DNA of 15,526 nt from Bacillota bacterium (GTDB taxonomy: Bacteria; Bacillota; Clostridia; Christensenellales; CAG-138), in assembly GCA_023461495.1 (NCBI GenBank), contig JAEYLA010000291.1, positions 1-15,526 on the forward strand, read 5' to 3'. Every line of letters begins with the position of its first letter. The stretch's first letter is position 1. The notes beneath the pieces are model-generated. The model was not told the origin of the DNA. It did not search any database and worked only from the letters and a program-made list of their open reading frames with translations. Below are positions 7,714 to 14,124 of the stretch, in pieces. A program made the position numbers and the translations under genes.

Positions 7714-7737
7714 GCATCGCTTACCCGCCGCATACAA

Positions 7738-7771
7738 AAACGGCACGCGCCTTTGCGGGCGCGCGCCGTTT
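7738..7771 (-). terminator. Intrinsic terminator of the decarboxylase operon
   Basis: A 14-bp GC-rich stem (7758-7771 with 7738-7751) around a 6-nt loop, with one G-U pair on the minus strand and TTTTT following. It lies just after the 43-residue gamma-like gene and upstream of the ZIP promoter. Confidence 0.85.
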
Positions 7772-7782
7772 CAATCACATCA

Positions 7783-7914
7783 TCAGTCTTTCTTGCTCTG
7801 CTTGCTTCCAATAGAAACCATGATCTTCGCGAAGAAGTAGAACAGGATCAGAGATACGAATACGCCCACAAGGCCAAAGCCCATCAGCGTCCAACCCGCT
7901 TCAATAATCGACAT
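7783..7914 (-). CDS. Small single-helix protein, putative gamma/delta subunit of Na+-transporting decarboxylase
   Basis: Encodes 43 residues: a short amphipathic start, one long hydrophobic helix (about 10-34) and a basic tail ending GSKQSKKD. AAGGAGGG precedes the ATG by about 9 nt, so it is well translated. It begins 14 nt after the beta-subunit stop and is followed by a strong terminator, so it is the last gene of that transcript. OadG and MmdD subunits of the decarboxylase pumps have an N-terminal single helix of this kind (FxLMGxGxVxxFL pattern) and bind the alpha subunit through the tail; here the tail is nearly absent. The assignment rests on position, size and the helix pattern. It is shorter than typical OadG (about 80 residues or more). 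Confidence 0.8.
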   Translation of the reverse strand: MSIIEAGWTLMGFGLVGVFVSLILFYFFAKIMVSIGSKQSKKD

Positions 7915-7928
7915 TGCTTTTGCCCTCC

Positions 7929-9104
7929 TTATTTAATCAGTGACGCAAGCCAGGGGGTGATGGAAAGAATCACGCCGCCCGCGATGACGGAGCCGATCTG
8001 CCCGGAGACATTCGCGCCCATCGCCTGCATCAGGATGAAGTTCGTGGGATCCTCTTCTTTGGCCATACGCTGCACGATACGCGCAGCCATGGGGAACGCG
8101 GAGATACCCGCGGCGCCGATCATGGGGTTGACCTTGTTTTTCCTGGAGAATACGTTGATAAGCTTTGCAAACAGCACGCCGCCTGCGGTATCAAACACGA
8201 ATGCCACCAAGCCCAGCGCCAGAATCGCCAACGTCTGCCCCGTAAGGAATTTTTCAAAGTGCATGGACGCACCGATGGTGATGCCCAGCAGCAACGTAAC
8301 GATGTTGGACAATTCCTTCTGCGCCGCCTGTGCAAGCCGTTCCACCACGCCGGCTTCCTTGAGCAGGTTGCCGAACATCAGAAGGCCGATCAACGGTGCG
8401 CTGATGGGGGCGATAATGCCCGCGAATACTGTAATTCCAATGGGGAACAGAACCATGACCCACTTGGGCAGTGTCACATCGCTGTACGTCATGCGGATCC
8501 TGCGCTCTTCGCGGGTGGTCAGGAGCCTGATGACCGGCGGCTGAATGATGGGCACCAGGGACATATAGGAATATGCCGCAACGGTGATGGGGCCTATCAG
8601 TTTATTGTCCGAGAACTTGGAGAACGCCGATGCTTCCAGAATGGAGGTGGGGCCGTCCGCCGCACCGATTACGCCGATCGCGGCAGCGTCATACAGGTTG
8701 AAGTTCAACACGGGGAAGGCGGCAGTCAGGTAAATCACCGCGATTACCGTGAAGAAAATGCCAAACTGCGCAGCCGCGCCAAAGAACATCATCTTCGGCG
8801 TTGCGAGCAACGGACGGAAATCCGTCATCGCGCCAATGCCTACGAAGATCAGTGCCGGGAACAGCTCTGTAAGGATACCGGAATTGTACACGATTTGCAG
8901 CAAGCCGATCTCGCCGCCATGCCCCCAAATGACGCTAAGAGGCAAATTGACAAGGATCGCGCCAAATCCGATGGGGAGCAGCAGCATCGGCTCATAATCC
9001 TTGGCTATGGCAAGATAAATGAGCAACCCGCCGATGGCATACATGATGAGATATTCCCAATGGAATGTGAGTATGCCCTCGAACAAACTTGAAATACCGT
9101 TCAT
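7929..9104 (-). CDS. Na+-transporting carboxylic-acid decarboxylase beta subunit (OadB/GcdB/MmdB family)
   Basis: A 391-residue polytopic protein that, in this family, decarboxylates carboxy-biotin on a carrier subunit and couples CO2 release to export of two Na+ per proton. Family landmarks are present: GIGAMTDFRPLLA (89-101), the central GAADGPTSI (147-155) whose Asp150 corresponds to the essential Asp203 of Klebsiella OadB, QPP (188-190), GISAFPMAAR (333-342) and NVSGQIGSVIAGG (365-377). Length fits GcdB/MmdB-type subunits (about 375-435). The sequence does not tell oxaloacetate, methylmalonyl-CoA or glutaconyl-CoA use; the alpha and biotin-carrier genes are not in the window. The ATG at 9104 lacks a close RBS (AAGGA is about 13 nt away). 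It is co-transcribed with the 43-residue gene. Confidence 0.93.
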   Translation of the reverse strand: MNGISSLFEGILTFHWEYLIMYAIGGLLIYLAIAKDYEPMLLLPIGFGAILVNLPLSVIWGHGGEIGLLQIVYNSGILTELFPALIFVGIGAMTDFRPLLATPKMMFFGAAAQFGIFFTVIAVIYLTAAFPVLNFNLYDAAAIGVIGAADGPTSILEASAFSKFSDNKLIGPITVAAYSYMSLVPIIQPPVIRLLTTREERRIRMTYSDVTLPKWVMVLFPIGITVFAGIIAPISAPLIGLLMFGNLLKEAGVVERLAQAAQKELSNIVTLLLGITIGASMHFEKFLTGQTLAILALGLVAFVFDTAGGVLFAKLINVFSRKNKVNPMIGAAGISAFPMAARIVQRMAKEEDPTNFILMQAMGANVSGQIGSVIAGGVILSITPWLASLIK

Positions 9105-9130
9105 TGTTCTACTGTTTTCCTTTCTGCTTT

Positions 9131-9245
9131 TGTGAATAGCAAGTCCAAAAAATTGTTCCGCTGATAGGAGGATTCACAGACGATATCGTTTTTATTGTAG
9201 CATATTGCCGATTTTCTTGCATCTTTGATGTGAATTTCGTGTGAA
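9131..9245. promoter_or_regulatory. Promoter and leader of the decarboxylase operon, with four TGTGAAT motifs
   Basis: On the minus strand an extended -10 box (TGC then TACAAT, 9194-9199) has only a weak -35, implying activator use or leader control. TGTGAAT occurs on the plus strand at 9131-9137, 9229-9235 and 9240-9246, and on the minus strand at 9172-9178. The two upstream copies are spaced 11 bp apart, one helical turn; the two downstream copies face each other in the 83-nt leader and could form either an operator pair or an RNA stem. The palindrome CGATATCG (9181-9188) sits at the expected start. Confidence 0.55.
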
Positions 9246-9322
9246 TTTTTTTTGTTATACGATATATGCCTGATATAAGCATAGCTTCATAACGCTACAA
9301 ACGGACAAAGGCGCATTTTCCC

Positions 9323-9351
9323 TTGCACCACAAGAAAATTAGGGGTATACT
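9323..9351 (+). promoter_or_regulatory. Sigma-A-type promoter of zapA
   Basis: TTGCAC (9323-9328), 17-nt spacer, TATACT (9346-9351); expected start near 9358, about 30 nt before the zapA ATG. This also shows that an apparent TTG start at 9323 is really the -35 box. Confidence 0.72.
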
Positions 9352-9388
9352 GGTAAAAAAGAGAGTATGGTTGGGGGTTATAAGGTAC

Positions 9389-9736
9389 ATGCAGAAGACG
9401 CGTGTCACTGTTCATGTAGCCGGGCAAACGGTTCATTTGTGCGGTACCGAGGAAGAAACGTATATCAAAAGCGTTGCAGCCTATGTGGATGAAAAAGTAA
9501 ATGAAGTGCAAAAGTCCCATCCGGCATTGAGCACGAGCACCTGTGTGATGTTAAGCGCGCTCAATATGGCGGACGAGTTGTTTAAGCTCAGGCAGCAGTA
9601 CGCGGAGCTTGACCGGCGGATCATGGAGCTGAGGAACCTTTCCTCCCCTGTCCTCCCGCCGCGGCGCGGCGCAAAAGCGCCCGTGAAGCATCCGTTTGAA
9701 GAAAAGCAGGCTGTAGCGCAGGAAATCGGCGAATAA
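9389..9736 (+). CDS. zapA: Cell division protein ZapA
   Basis: A 115-residue ZapA. The N-terminal globular part (about 1-45) has the usual RVTVHVAGQTVHLCGTEEETYI strand-rich start followed by a helix with AAYVDEKVNEV; the C-terminal part (about 48-84) is the long coiled-coil helix that gives dimers and tetramers. A Pro/Arg-rich, then charged tail (85-115) is extra. ZapA binds FtsZ and bundles its protofilaments in the Z ring. The ATG at 9389 is chosen for homology start and AAGG 5 nt upstream, with its own promoter about 30 nt before it. In many Firmicutes zapA sits near pheT, mutS2 or a U32 peptidase gene; here it is a single-gene unit closed by a terminator. Confidence 0.88.
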   Translation: MQKTRVTVHVAGQTVHLCGTEEETYIKSVAAYVDEKVNEVQKSHPALSTSTCVMLSALNMADELFKLRQQYAELDRRIMELRNLSSPVLPPRRGAKAPVKHPFEEKQAVAQEIGE

Positions 9737-9778
9737 CGTCCGTTTTAAAAAAGCAATCTATCCCAAAAGGGATTTCTG

Positions 9779-9806
9779 CCATCGGCAATGTGCCGGTGGT
9801 TCTTTT
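9779..9806 (+). terminator. Terminator after zapA
   Basis: CCATCGGC (9779-9786) pairs with GCCGGTGG (9792-9799) with one U-G pair, followed by TTCTTTTATT. A smaller ATCCC-AAAA-GGGAT hairpin lies just before it. Confidence 0.7.
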
Positions 9807-9812
9807 ATTCAA

Positions 9813-9824
9813 AACAAGCTTGTT
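9813..9824. promoter_or_regulatory. 12-bp palindrome upstream of the tandem-repeat protein gene
   Basis: AACAAGCTTGTT is a perfect palindrome 52 nt before the ATG, just after the zapA terminator. No clear -35/-10 pair is seen with it, so an operator role is only possible. Confidence 0.35.
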
Positions 9825-9875
9825 CGATGCCATCGCTAGAAAGAAACAATAATAGCGTTATTCGGAGGTGTGCTT

Positions 9876-10274
9876 ATGGATGATTTTATAAAGGAAGATA
9901 TGGAGGGAGCGCTCCAAGCCATCGCTTCCATGATTGATAGGGCTGAGAAAGCCAAAGAAAAATTTGCGCAGGGTACGTCCCAGCATACGCTGCAAACAAA
10001 CAGGATCAATGCGCTTAACATCGCTTCCGCTTTGCTGGCAAAGGAATTGCCGGTAAGCCCTGCCGCGTGTGATGCTTCCAAAGAAGATTTAGAAAAAGCG
10101 CTTGCGCCGATCGCCTCTTTGATCAGCAAATCGGAGAAGGCGCAGAAAAAATTGGCGCAGGGTACCTGGCAGCATACGATGTTAAGCAACAATCTCAAGG
10201 CGCTCCATATCGCTCTGCCATTGGTAACGGAGGCGTTGCGCAAGAAAAGCGAAGGAACAGCGCAGCCGGAATAA
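9876..10274 (+). CDS. Uncharacterised protein of two tandem 52-residue helical repeats
   Basis: A 132-residue protein that I do not recognise. It consists of two direct copies of one unit, residues 8-59 and 71-122, identical at 26 of 52 aligned positions with no gaps, joined by a short linker (60-70) containing the only Cys (65). The shared core is EKA..K.AQGT.QHT, then N...AL.IA..L, and hydrophobic spacing suggests two helices per unit with AQGT.QHT at the turn. There is no signal peptide or membrane helix, so it should be a cytosolic helical-bundle protein. GGAGG ends 7 nt before the ATG; a GTG two codons earlier is too close to the RBS. A perfect palindrome AACAAGCTTGTT lies upstream (9813-9824). 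It is monocistronic: terminators lie on both sides. Confidence 0.85.
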   Translation: MDDFIKEDMEGALQAIASMIDRAEKAKEKFAQGTSQHTLQTNRINALNIASALLAKELPVSPAACDASKEDLEKALAPIASLISKSEKAQKKLAQGTWQHTMLSNNLKALHIALPLVTEALRKKSEGTAQPE

Positions 10275-10349
10275 TACTCTTATTCTTTGAGCATCGCCGC
10301 CCGCAGCGGCCGTCCTCGGAGACGCCGAAGGGATCCTAAGCGGCACACC

Positions 10350-10391
10350 AAAAAAGCGGCAGCGCCCGGGGGGAGCCGGACGCCGCCTTTT
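10350..10391. terminator. Bidirectional terminator between the repeat-protein gene and htrA
   Basis: GCGGC (10356-10360) pairs with GCCGC (10382-10386), and an inner CCGG/CCGG pair closes the top, with an internal bulge. AAAAAA precedes and TTTT follows, so it works on both strands; the six-T run serves htrA on the minus strand. The rest of 10275-10439 shows nothing else I can name. Confidence 0.72.
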
Positions 10392-10439
10392 CTAAGGATG
10401 GTTGGGGGTATGTCATCGCCTTACATGGCGTTATGACCG

Positions 10440-11711
10440 TTACTCCGGAATGTACTCGCCAAAGGTTACCGCAAGAGAAATTTCCTCTGTGTCCCTCTGT
10501 ACCCTTATTGTTGCCGTATCTCCCGCTTTATATTCACTGATTGCCGCGGCAAGCTCCGTTCCGGTGGCAATTTCAGTGTCGTTGACCGCAAGAACCAGAT
10601 CGCCCGTCTCAATCCCGGCCTTTTCCGCAGCGCTGCCTGCTACGATCTGGGCCACCTGGACGCGGGTCTGTACCGTTTGCCCGGAGCCGAATTCAAATAT
10701 CCCGAACAAATCGCCCGCTCCTCGTCCATTGGAGGCATCCGGCTGGATGGCGACGTTCTGCGTATACACGCCAAGATAGGCGCGCCCGCTGACATACCCA
10801 AGATCGATCAAATCGGAAATCACATTCTTTGCGTCATTGACAGGGATTGCAAAGCCCAGCCCTTCTGTAGAAGAGGAGGCGACTTTCGCGTTGATGATGC
10901 CGATCAGCCGGCCCTGTGCGTTAAACAGCCCGCCGCCGGAGTTGCCGGGGTTGATGGCGGCATCCGTCTGCAGCAGTGTCATCTCCTGATTCTCAATCGT
11001 AATGGTGCGGGAGAGCGCGCTCACCATGCCGCTGGTCGCGGTCCCTCTGAGCTCGCCCAGCGGGTTGCCGATTGCTACAACGTCCTCGCCCACCACCAGC
11101 GCGTCCGAGTCGCCCATGACGACAGGCGTCAGGTTGGACGCTTCAATCTTGATGACCGCAAGGTCCGTCTTCTGGTCGGAGCCAATGAGGGTCGCGTCAT
11201 ATTCCGTATCGTCCGCAAGATATACCTTGATCTTTTGCGCGCCCGAAATGACGTGGTTGTTGGTGATGATATAGCCGTCCGCCGAGATGATGATGCCGCT
11301 GCCGCTGCCCATCGTGGTCTCGCTTCTGCCGTACCGTCCCTCCTGCGTGCCTTCCACATCGATGCCTACGATAGAGGGCGCTGCAAGCTGTACAATCTGC
11401 GCCTTGGTGTAGGTGTCGCCGGACGCCACCTGCGTTGCAAAGCTGCCCGTAGGTTTGCTGTCTTCTGCCGCAGAGGCTGCCTGCCCTGCCGCATCGGTGG
11501 CGGCAGGCGCGGGGGTTGCCAGGGCATATTGCTGTGTGAGGTTCTGCCCGCCCTGCACGGCATAGCCGCCGACAGCGCCGCCCAGAAGCGCCGTCATCAG
11601 CATGCAGACGACCAACGTGGGAACAGATACCCTTCTGCCGCGCTGCTTTCTATCTGCATCGCTGAAATGCTGCTGCTTTTGTTCCTCGTACCAATATTGA
11701 TGATCCATCAT
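10440..11711 (-). CDS. htrA: Membrane-anchored HtrA/DegP-type serine protease with PDZ domain
   Basis: A 423-residue protease for envelope protein quality control. Order: basic cytoplasmic N-terminus (1-29), one membrane helix (30-50), Ala/Thr-rich linker (55-95), trypsin-like domain (about 105-310) and one PDZ domain (about 325-420) ending in IPE. The catalytic triad is His153 (TNNHVI), Asp183 (KTDLAVIKI) and Ser258 (NPGNSGGGL). The active domain should face outside the membrane. It has no second PDZ domain, as is usual for Firmicutes HtrA/YyxA proteins. AAAGGAGG lies 5 nt before the first of two adjacent ATG codons (the second gives an 8-nt gap), so either could start. It is monocistronic, divergent from the popT operon, with a promoter overlapped by an inverted repeat. 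In Bacillus such genes are induced by CssRS; no such site can be claimed here. Confidence 0.95.
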   Translation of the reverse strand: MMDHQYWYEEQKQQHFSDADRKQRGRRVSVPTLVVCMLMTALLGGAVGGYAVQGGQNLTQQYALATPAPAATDAAGQAASAAEDSKPTGSFATQVASGDTYTKAQIVQLAAPSIVGIDVEGTQEGRYGRSETTMGSGSGIIISADGYIITNNHVISGAQKIKVYLADDTEYDATLIGSDQKTDLAVIKIEASNLTPVVMGDSDALVVGEDVVAIGNPLGELRGTATSGMVSALSRTITIENQEMTLLQTDAAINPGNSGGGLFNAQGRLIGIINAKVASSSTEGLGFAIPVNDAKNVISDLIDLGYVSGRAYLGVYTQNVAIQPDASNGRGAGDLFGIFEFGSGQTVQTRVQVAQIVAGSAAEKAGIETGDLVLAVNDTEIATGTELAAAISEYKAGDTATIRVQRDTEEISLAVTFGEYIPE

Positions 11712-11746
11712 TCCAGCCTCCTTTATTTTTTGTGGAACCTTATGCT

Positions 11747-11777
11747 ATTGTTATACACAACAATTTTGAACGGGCAA
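11747..11777 (-). promoter_or_regulatory. Promoter of htrA with inverted repeat on the -10 box
   Basis: Minus strand TTGCCC (11772-11777), 16-nt spacer, TATAAC (11750-11755). A perfect inverted repeat ATTGTT-6 nt-AACAAT (11747-11764) covers the -10 box, where a repressor could act. Confidence 0.55.
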
Positions 11778-11855
11778 CCGACCAAATGCGTTCATATTAT
11801 GGAAAATCATGTACCAAATTTGACACGCGCTTTCTGTCCGGCGGGCTTACATGCA

Positions 11856-11885
11856 TTGACAGTGCCTCCTGACGGGGGGTACAAT
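11856..11885 (+). promoter_or_regulatory. Strong sigma-A-type promoter of the popT operon
   Basis: Consensus TTGACA (11856-11861), 18-nt spacer containing a run of six G, and TACAAT (11880-11885). Start expected near 11892, about 28 nt before the popT ATG. Confidence 0.78.
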
Positions 11886-11919
11886 CAATACGGTAACAAC
11901 TTTCAAAGGAGCATGGTGC

Positions 11920-12777
11920 ATGCGGTTTCTTTTAAAGCTGCTCAAAGGCGCACTCATTGGCATAGCGGTTGTCATTCCGGGCGTGAGCGGCGGCTCCATG
12001 GCAATGTCCATGGGAATCTACAACCAGATTATCGATTTCTTTTCCGGTGGAAAGGGCGCTAAGGCACATGGGCGCATCCTGCTCCCTTACGGCATTGGCG
12101 TGCTCATCGGCGTAGGTATTTTTTCCTATTTAATTGAGCTGATGTTTGCAAGTTTTCCCCTGCAGACGTCCTGTGCCTTTGTCGGCATGATCCTTGGTGC
12201 GCTGCCGATGCTTTTGAAAAAAGTCAAAGGGCAGCCTTTTCGCGCAACGCATGTATTGCTGATGCTGGGCACCGCCGCCATCATCATTACGATGACCATC
12301 AAAAGTCAAAGTACGGGTACAGCCTTTACATTAAGTCCCACGCTGCCTTATGCCCTGCTCTCGCTGGGCCTTGGCTTTGTTTCCGCCGCCACCATGACGG
12401 TGCCGGGCCTAAGCGGCTCCATGCTCTTAATACTGCTTGGGTATTTTGAACCCATGCTGCAGTATGTCAATGGGTTCACCGGCGCGCTCTTCCGGCTGGA
12501 TTTTGCGGCGCTTCTGGAAAAAGGCATTGTGCTGCTTCCATTTAGTTTGGGCGTTGTGCTGGGCATTATATGCATGGCGCGCCTTGTGCGCGTGCTGCTC
12601 AAACGCTACCCGCTCTCCACCTACTACGGCATCATCGGCCTTGTGCTGGCGTCTCCCTTTACGGTGTTTTACCAGCAGCAGCTCCGTACGGCATCTTTAG
12701 GCGGGCTGCTTTCGGGCCTGCTCTTTATCGGCGCCGGGTTCCTGCTTGCGATGCTCCTCGGAGGGCGTGACGAATGA
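11920..12777 (+). CDS. popT: DUF368 family polyprenyl-phosphate transporter PopT
   Basis: A 285-residue membrane protein of the DUF368 family, which has been shown in other bacteria (Vibrio cholerae, Staphylococcus aureus) to recycle the lipid carrier undecaprenyl phosphate across the cytoplasmic membrane. The family hallmark is two related half-domains, each with a re-entrant PG.SG motif: PGVSGG (20-25) and PGLSGS (162-167), both seen here. About eight to ten hydrophobic segments follow the usual pattern, and the length is typical. AAAGGAG lies 8 nt before the ATG and a near-consensus promoter lies upstream. The stop overlaps the start of the acyl-ACP thioesterase by 4 nt (ATGA), so the two are translationally coupled. 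Function is taken from the family. Confidence 0.92.
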   Translation: MRFLLKLLKGALIGIAVVIPGVSGGSMAMSMGIYNQIIDFFSGGKGAKAHGRILLPYGIGVLIGVGIFSYLIELMFASFPLQTSCAFVGMILGALPMLLKKVKGQPFRATHVLLMLGTAAIIITMTIKSQSTGTAFTLSPTLPYALLSLGLGFVSAATMTVPGLSGSMLLILLGYFEPMLQYVNGFTGALFRLDFAALLEKGIVLLPFSLGVVLGIICMARLVRVLLKRYPLSTYYGIIGLVLASPFTVFYQQQLRTASLGGLLSGLLFIGAGFLLAMLLGGRDE

Positions 12778-13520
12778 ACGAAGCGCTCACACTTTCCCAT
12801 AAACTGCTTACACATGATGTGGACGCCTTTGGGCGCTGGCGGATGGATGCGATGTTCCGCCTGCTGCAGGAGGCCGCCGGCATGCACTCAACACAGCTCG
12901 GCTTTTCCCGGGAAACGCTCGTAAACGAGCATGGCTACGTATGGATGATCGCACGGGCGCAGGCCGTCATGCACCGGGCACCGGCGCATTTTGACACCAT
13001 CCGTATTGCCACCTGGTATGGGGAACCCGGCAAAATCACATTTCCGCGCTACTTTCACATATACAGTGAAGACGATACCCTCATTGCCTCCGCTTCCACG
13101 GCATGGACGCTGGTGGATCTTGGCGCGCGGCGCATCGTGCCCCCGCCAAAGTCTCCGCTTTTTTTCCCGCCGGTAGCACTCCTTACATCCGAACTGCCCG
13201 AGCCGGGCAAGCTACGTTTGAAAAAAGAAGGTGCGCCCACTACCATTTGCCGCACGCCGCTGTATGGCGAGATCGACGTCAACGGGCATATGAACAACGC
13301 AAGCTATGTCGGCTGGGTCATGGACCTGTTTCCGATGGAGCATCACAGGCAATTCCGCCTAAATTCGTTTTCCATCGGATATCTGTCCGAAGCGGTCCCG
13401 GGCGGGCAGGTGGAACTGCACCTGTACCGCAATGGCAATGCGTTTGAGGTGTATGGCATTGACTGTGTAGACAAACACGCTGTTTTTGAAGCACAGGGAG
13501 AATGGCTCCCCGTCATTTAA
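12774..13520 (+). CDS. Acyl-ACP thioesterase (FatA/FatB family)
   Basis: A 248-residue double-hotdog enzyme that releases free fatty acids from acyl carrier protein. The first hotdog covers about 5-130 (with the helix RWRMDAMFRLLQEAAGMH and the strand WYGEPGKITFPR), the second about 155-248. The second holds the family's active-site pattern: Asp168, Asn170 and His172 within EIDVNGHMNN, and Glu206 in the following YLSEAVPGG stretch, matching the Asp/Asn/His/Glu set described for plant FatB. Length equals that of other bacterial members (about 240-250), without the plant transit peptide. It overlaps popT by 4 nt and precedes the cyclophilin gene by 23 nt. Chain-length preference cannot be read. 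The pairing with a lipid-carrier transporter suggests an envelope-lipid role, which is inference. Confidence 0.92.
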   Translation: MNEALTLSHKLLTHDVDAFGRWRMDAMFRLLQEAAGMHSTQLGFSRETLVNEHGYVWMIARAQAVMHRAPAHFDTIRIATWYGEPGKITFPRYFHIYSEDDTLIASASTAWTLVDLGARRIVPPPKSPLFFPPVALLTSELPEPGKLRLKKEGAPTTICRTPLYGEIDVNGHMNNASYVGWVMDLFPMEHHRQFRLNSFSIGYLSEAVPGGQVELHLYRNGNAFEVYGIDCVDKHAVFEAQGEWLPVI

Positions 13521-13543
13521 GATAAGGAAGAAGGGAACATTTC

Positions 13544-14047
13544 ATGGTTATTATCACAATGGAAAATGGCGGCAGGATCGAGCTGGAACTCGACCGCACC
13601 GCCGCGCCCAACACGGTGAAAAACTTTTTGCACCTCGCGAATCAGGGCTTTTATAATGGGCTCATATTCCACCGCGTCATCCCCGGCTTTATGATCCAGG
13701 GCGGGTGTCCCGATGGCAACGGCATGGGCGGCCCGGGCTACGGCATCAAGGGCGAGTTTGCATCGAACGGCCATAAAAACCCGCTCCGCCATTCCCGTGG
13801 CGTAATCTCCATGGCACGCGCGGCGAGCCCCAACTCCGCGGGCTCCCAATTCTTCATTATGCACAAGGATTCCCCGCATCTGGACGGACAGTATGCTGCA
13901 TTCGGCAAGGTGACGAGCGGCATCGAGATTGTGGATGAGATTGCTTCCGCGTCCACGGATATGCGCGACCGTCCCAAGACCGAAATGCGCATCAAAACCG
14001 TCGAGCTCGTGGATGAAGGCGAAATCACGGAACCCGAAAAGGTCTAA
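13544..14047 (+). CDS. Cyclophilin-type peptidyl-prolyl cis-trans isomerase
   Basis: A 167-residue single-domain cyclophilin that catalyses prolyl isomerisation during folding. Seen motifs: FHRVIPGFMIQGG (42-54) with the catalytic Arg44, the glycine-rich GNGMGGPGYGIKGEF loop, and SAGSQFFIMH (98-107) with Phe103. The position of human CypA Trp121 is His112 (PHLDGQYAAFG), as in many bacterial forms, which usually lowers cyclosporin affinity. There is no signal peptide, so it should be cytoplasmic. Start: GAAGGG lies 8 nt before the ATG at 13544. It is the third gene of the popT-thioesterase transcript and ends at a terminator 10 nt after its stop. A charged tail (150-167) extends the usual C-terminus slightly. 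Confidence 0.95.
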   Translation: MVIITMENGGRIELELDRTAAPNTVKNFLHLANQGFYNGLIFHRVIPGFMIQGGCPDGNGMGGPGYGIKGEFASNGHKNPLRHSRGVISMARAASPNSAGSQFFIMHKDSPHLDGQYAAFGKVTSGIEIVDEIASASTDMRDRPKTEMRIKTVELVDEGEITEPEKV

Positions 14048-14056
14048 GGATCTCCT

Positions 14057-14090
14057 GCCGCGCCTGCCCCTGTGCAATCGCGGCTTTTTT
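14057..14090 (+). terminator. Terminator after the cyclophilin gene
   Basis: GCCGCG (14057-14062) pairs perfectly with CGCGGC (14079-14084) around a 16-nt loop and is followed by TTTTTT (14085-14090). Confidence 0.75.
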
Positions 14091-14124
14091 CTACCGGCAG
14101 ATGATAGGGAAAGGGGCATATGCC

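Noticed and set aside
7654..7746. 31-residue N-terminal extension of the ZIP protein
   Set aside because: It contains the predicted promoter and part of a terminator stem, and ZupT proteins begin at the later methionine.
10677..12062. 461-codon open frame antisense to htrA and overlapping popT
   Set aside because: It covers the complete HtrA catalytic domain on the other strand and reads Arg/Ala/His-rich nonsense; no RBS or family match.
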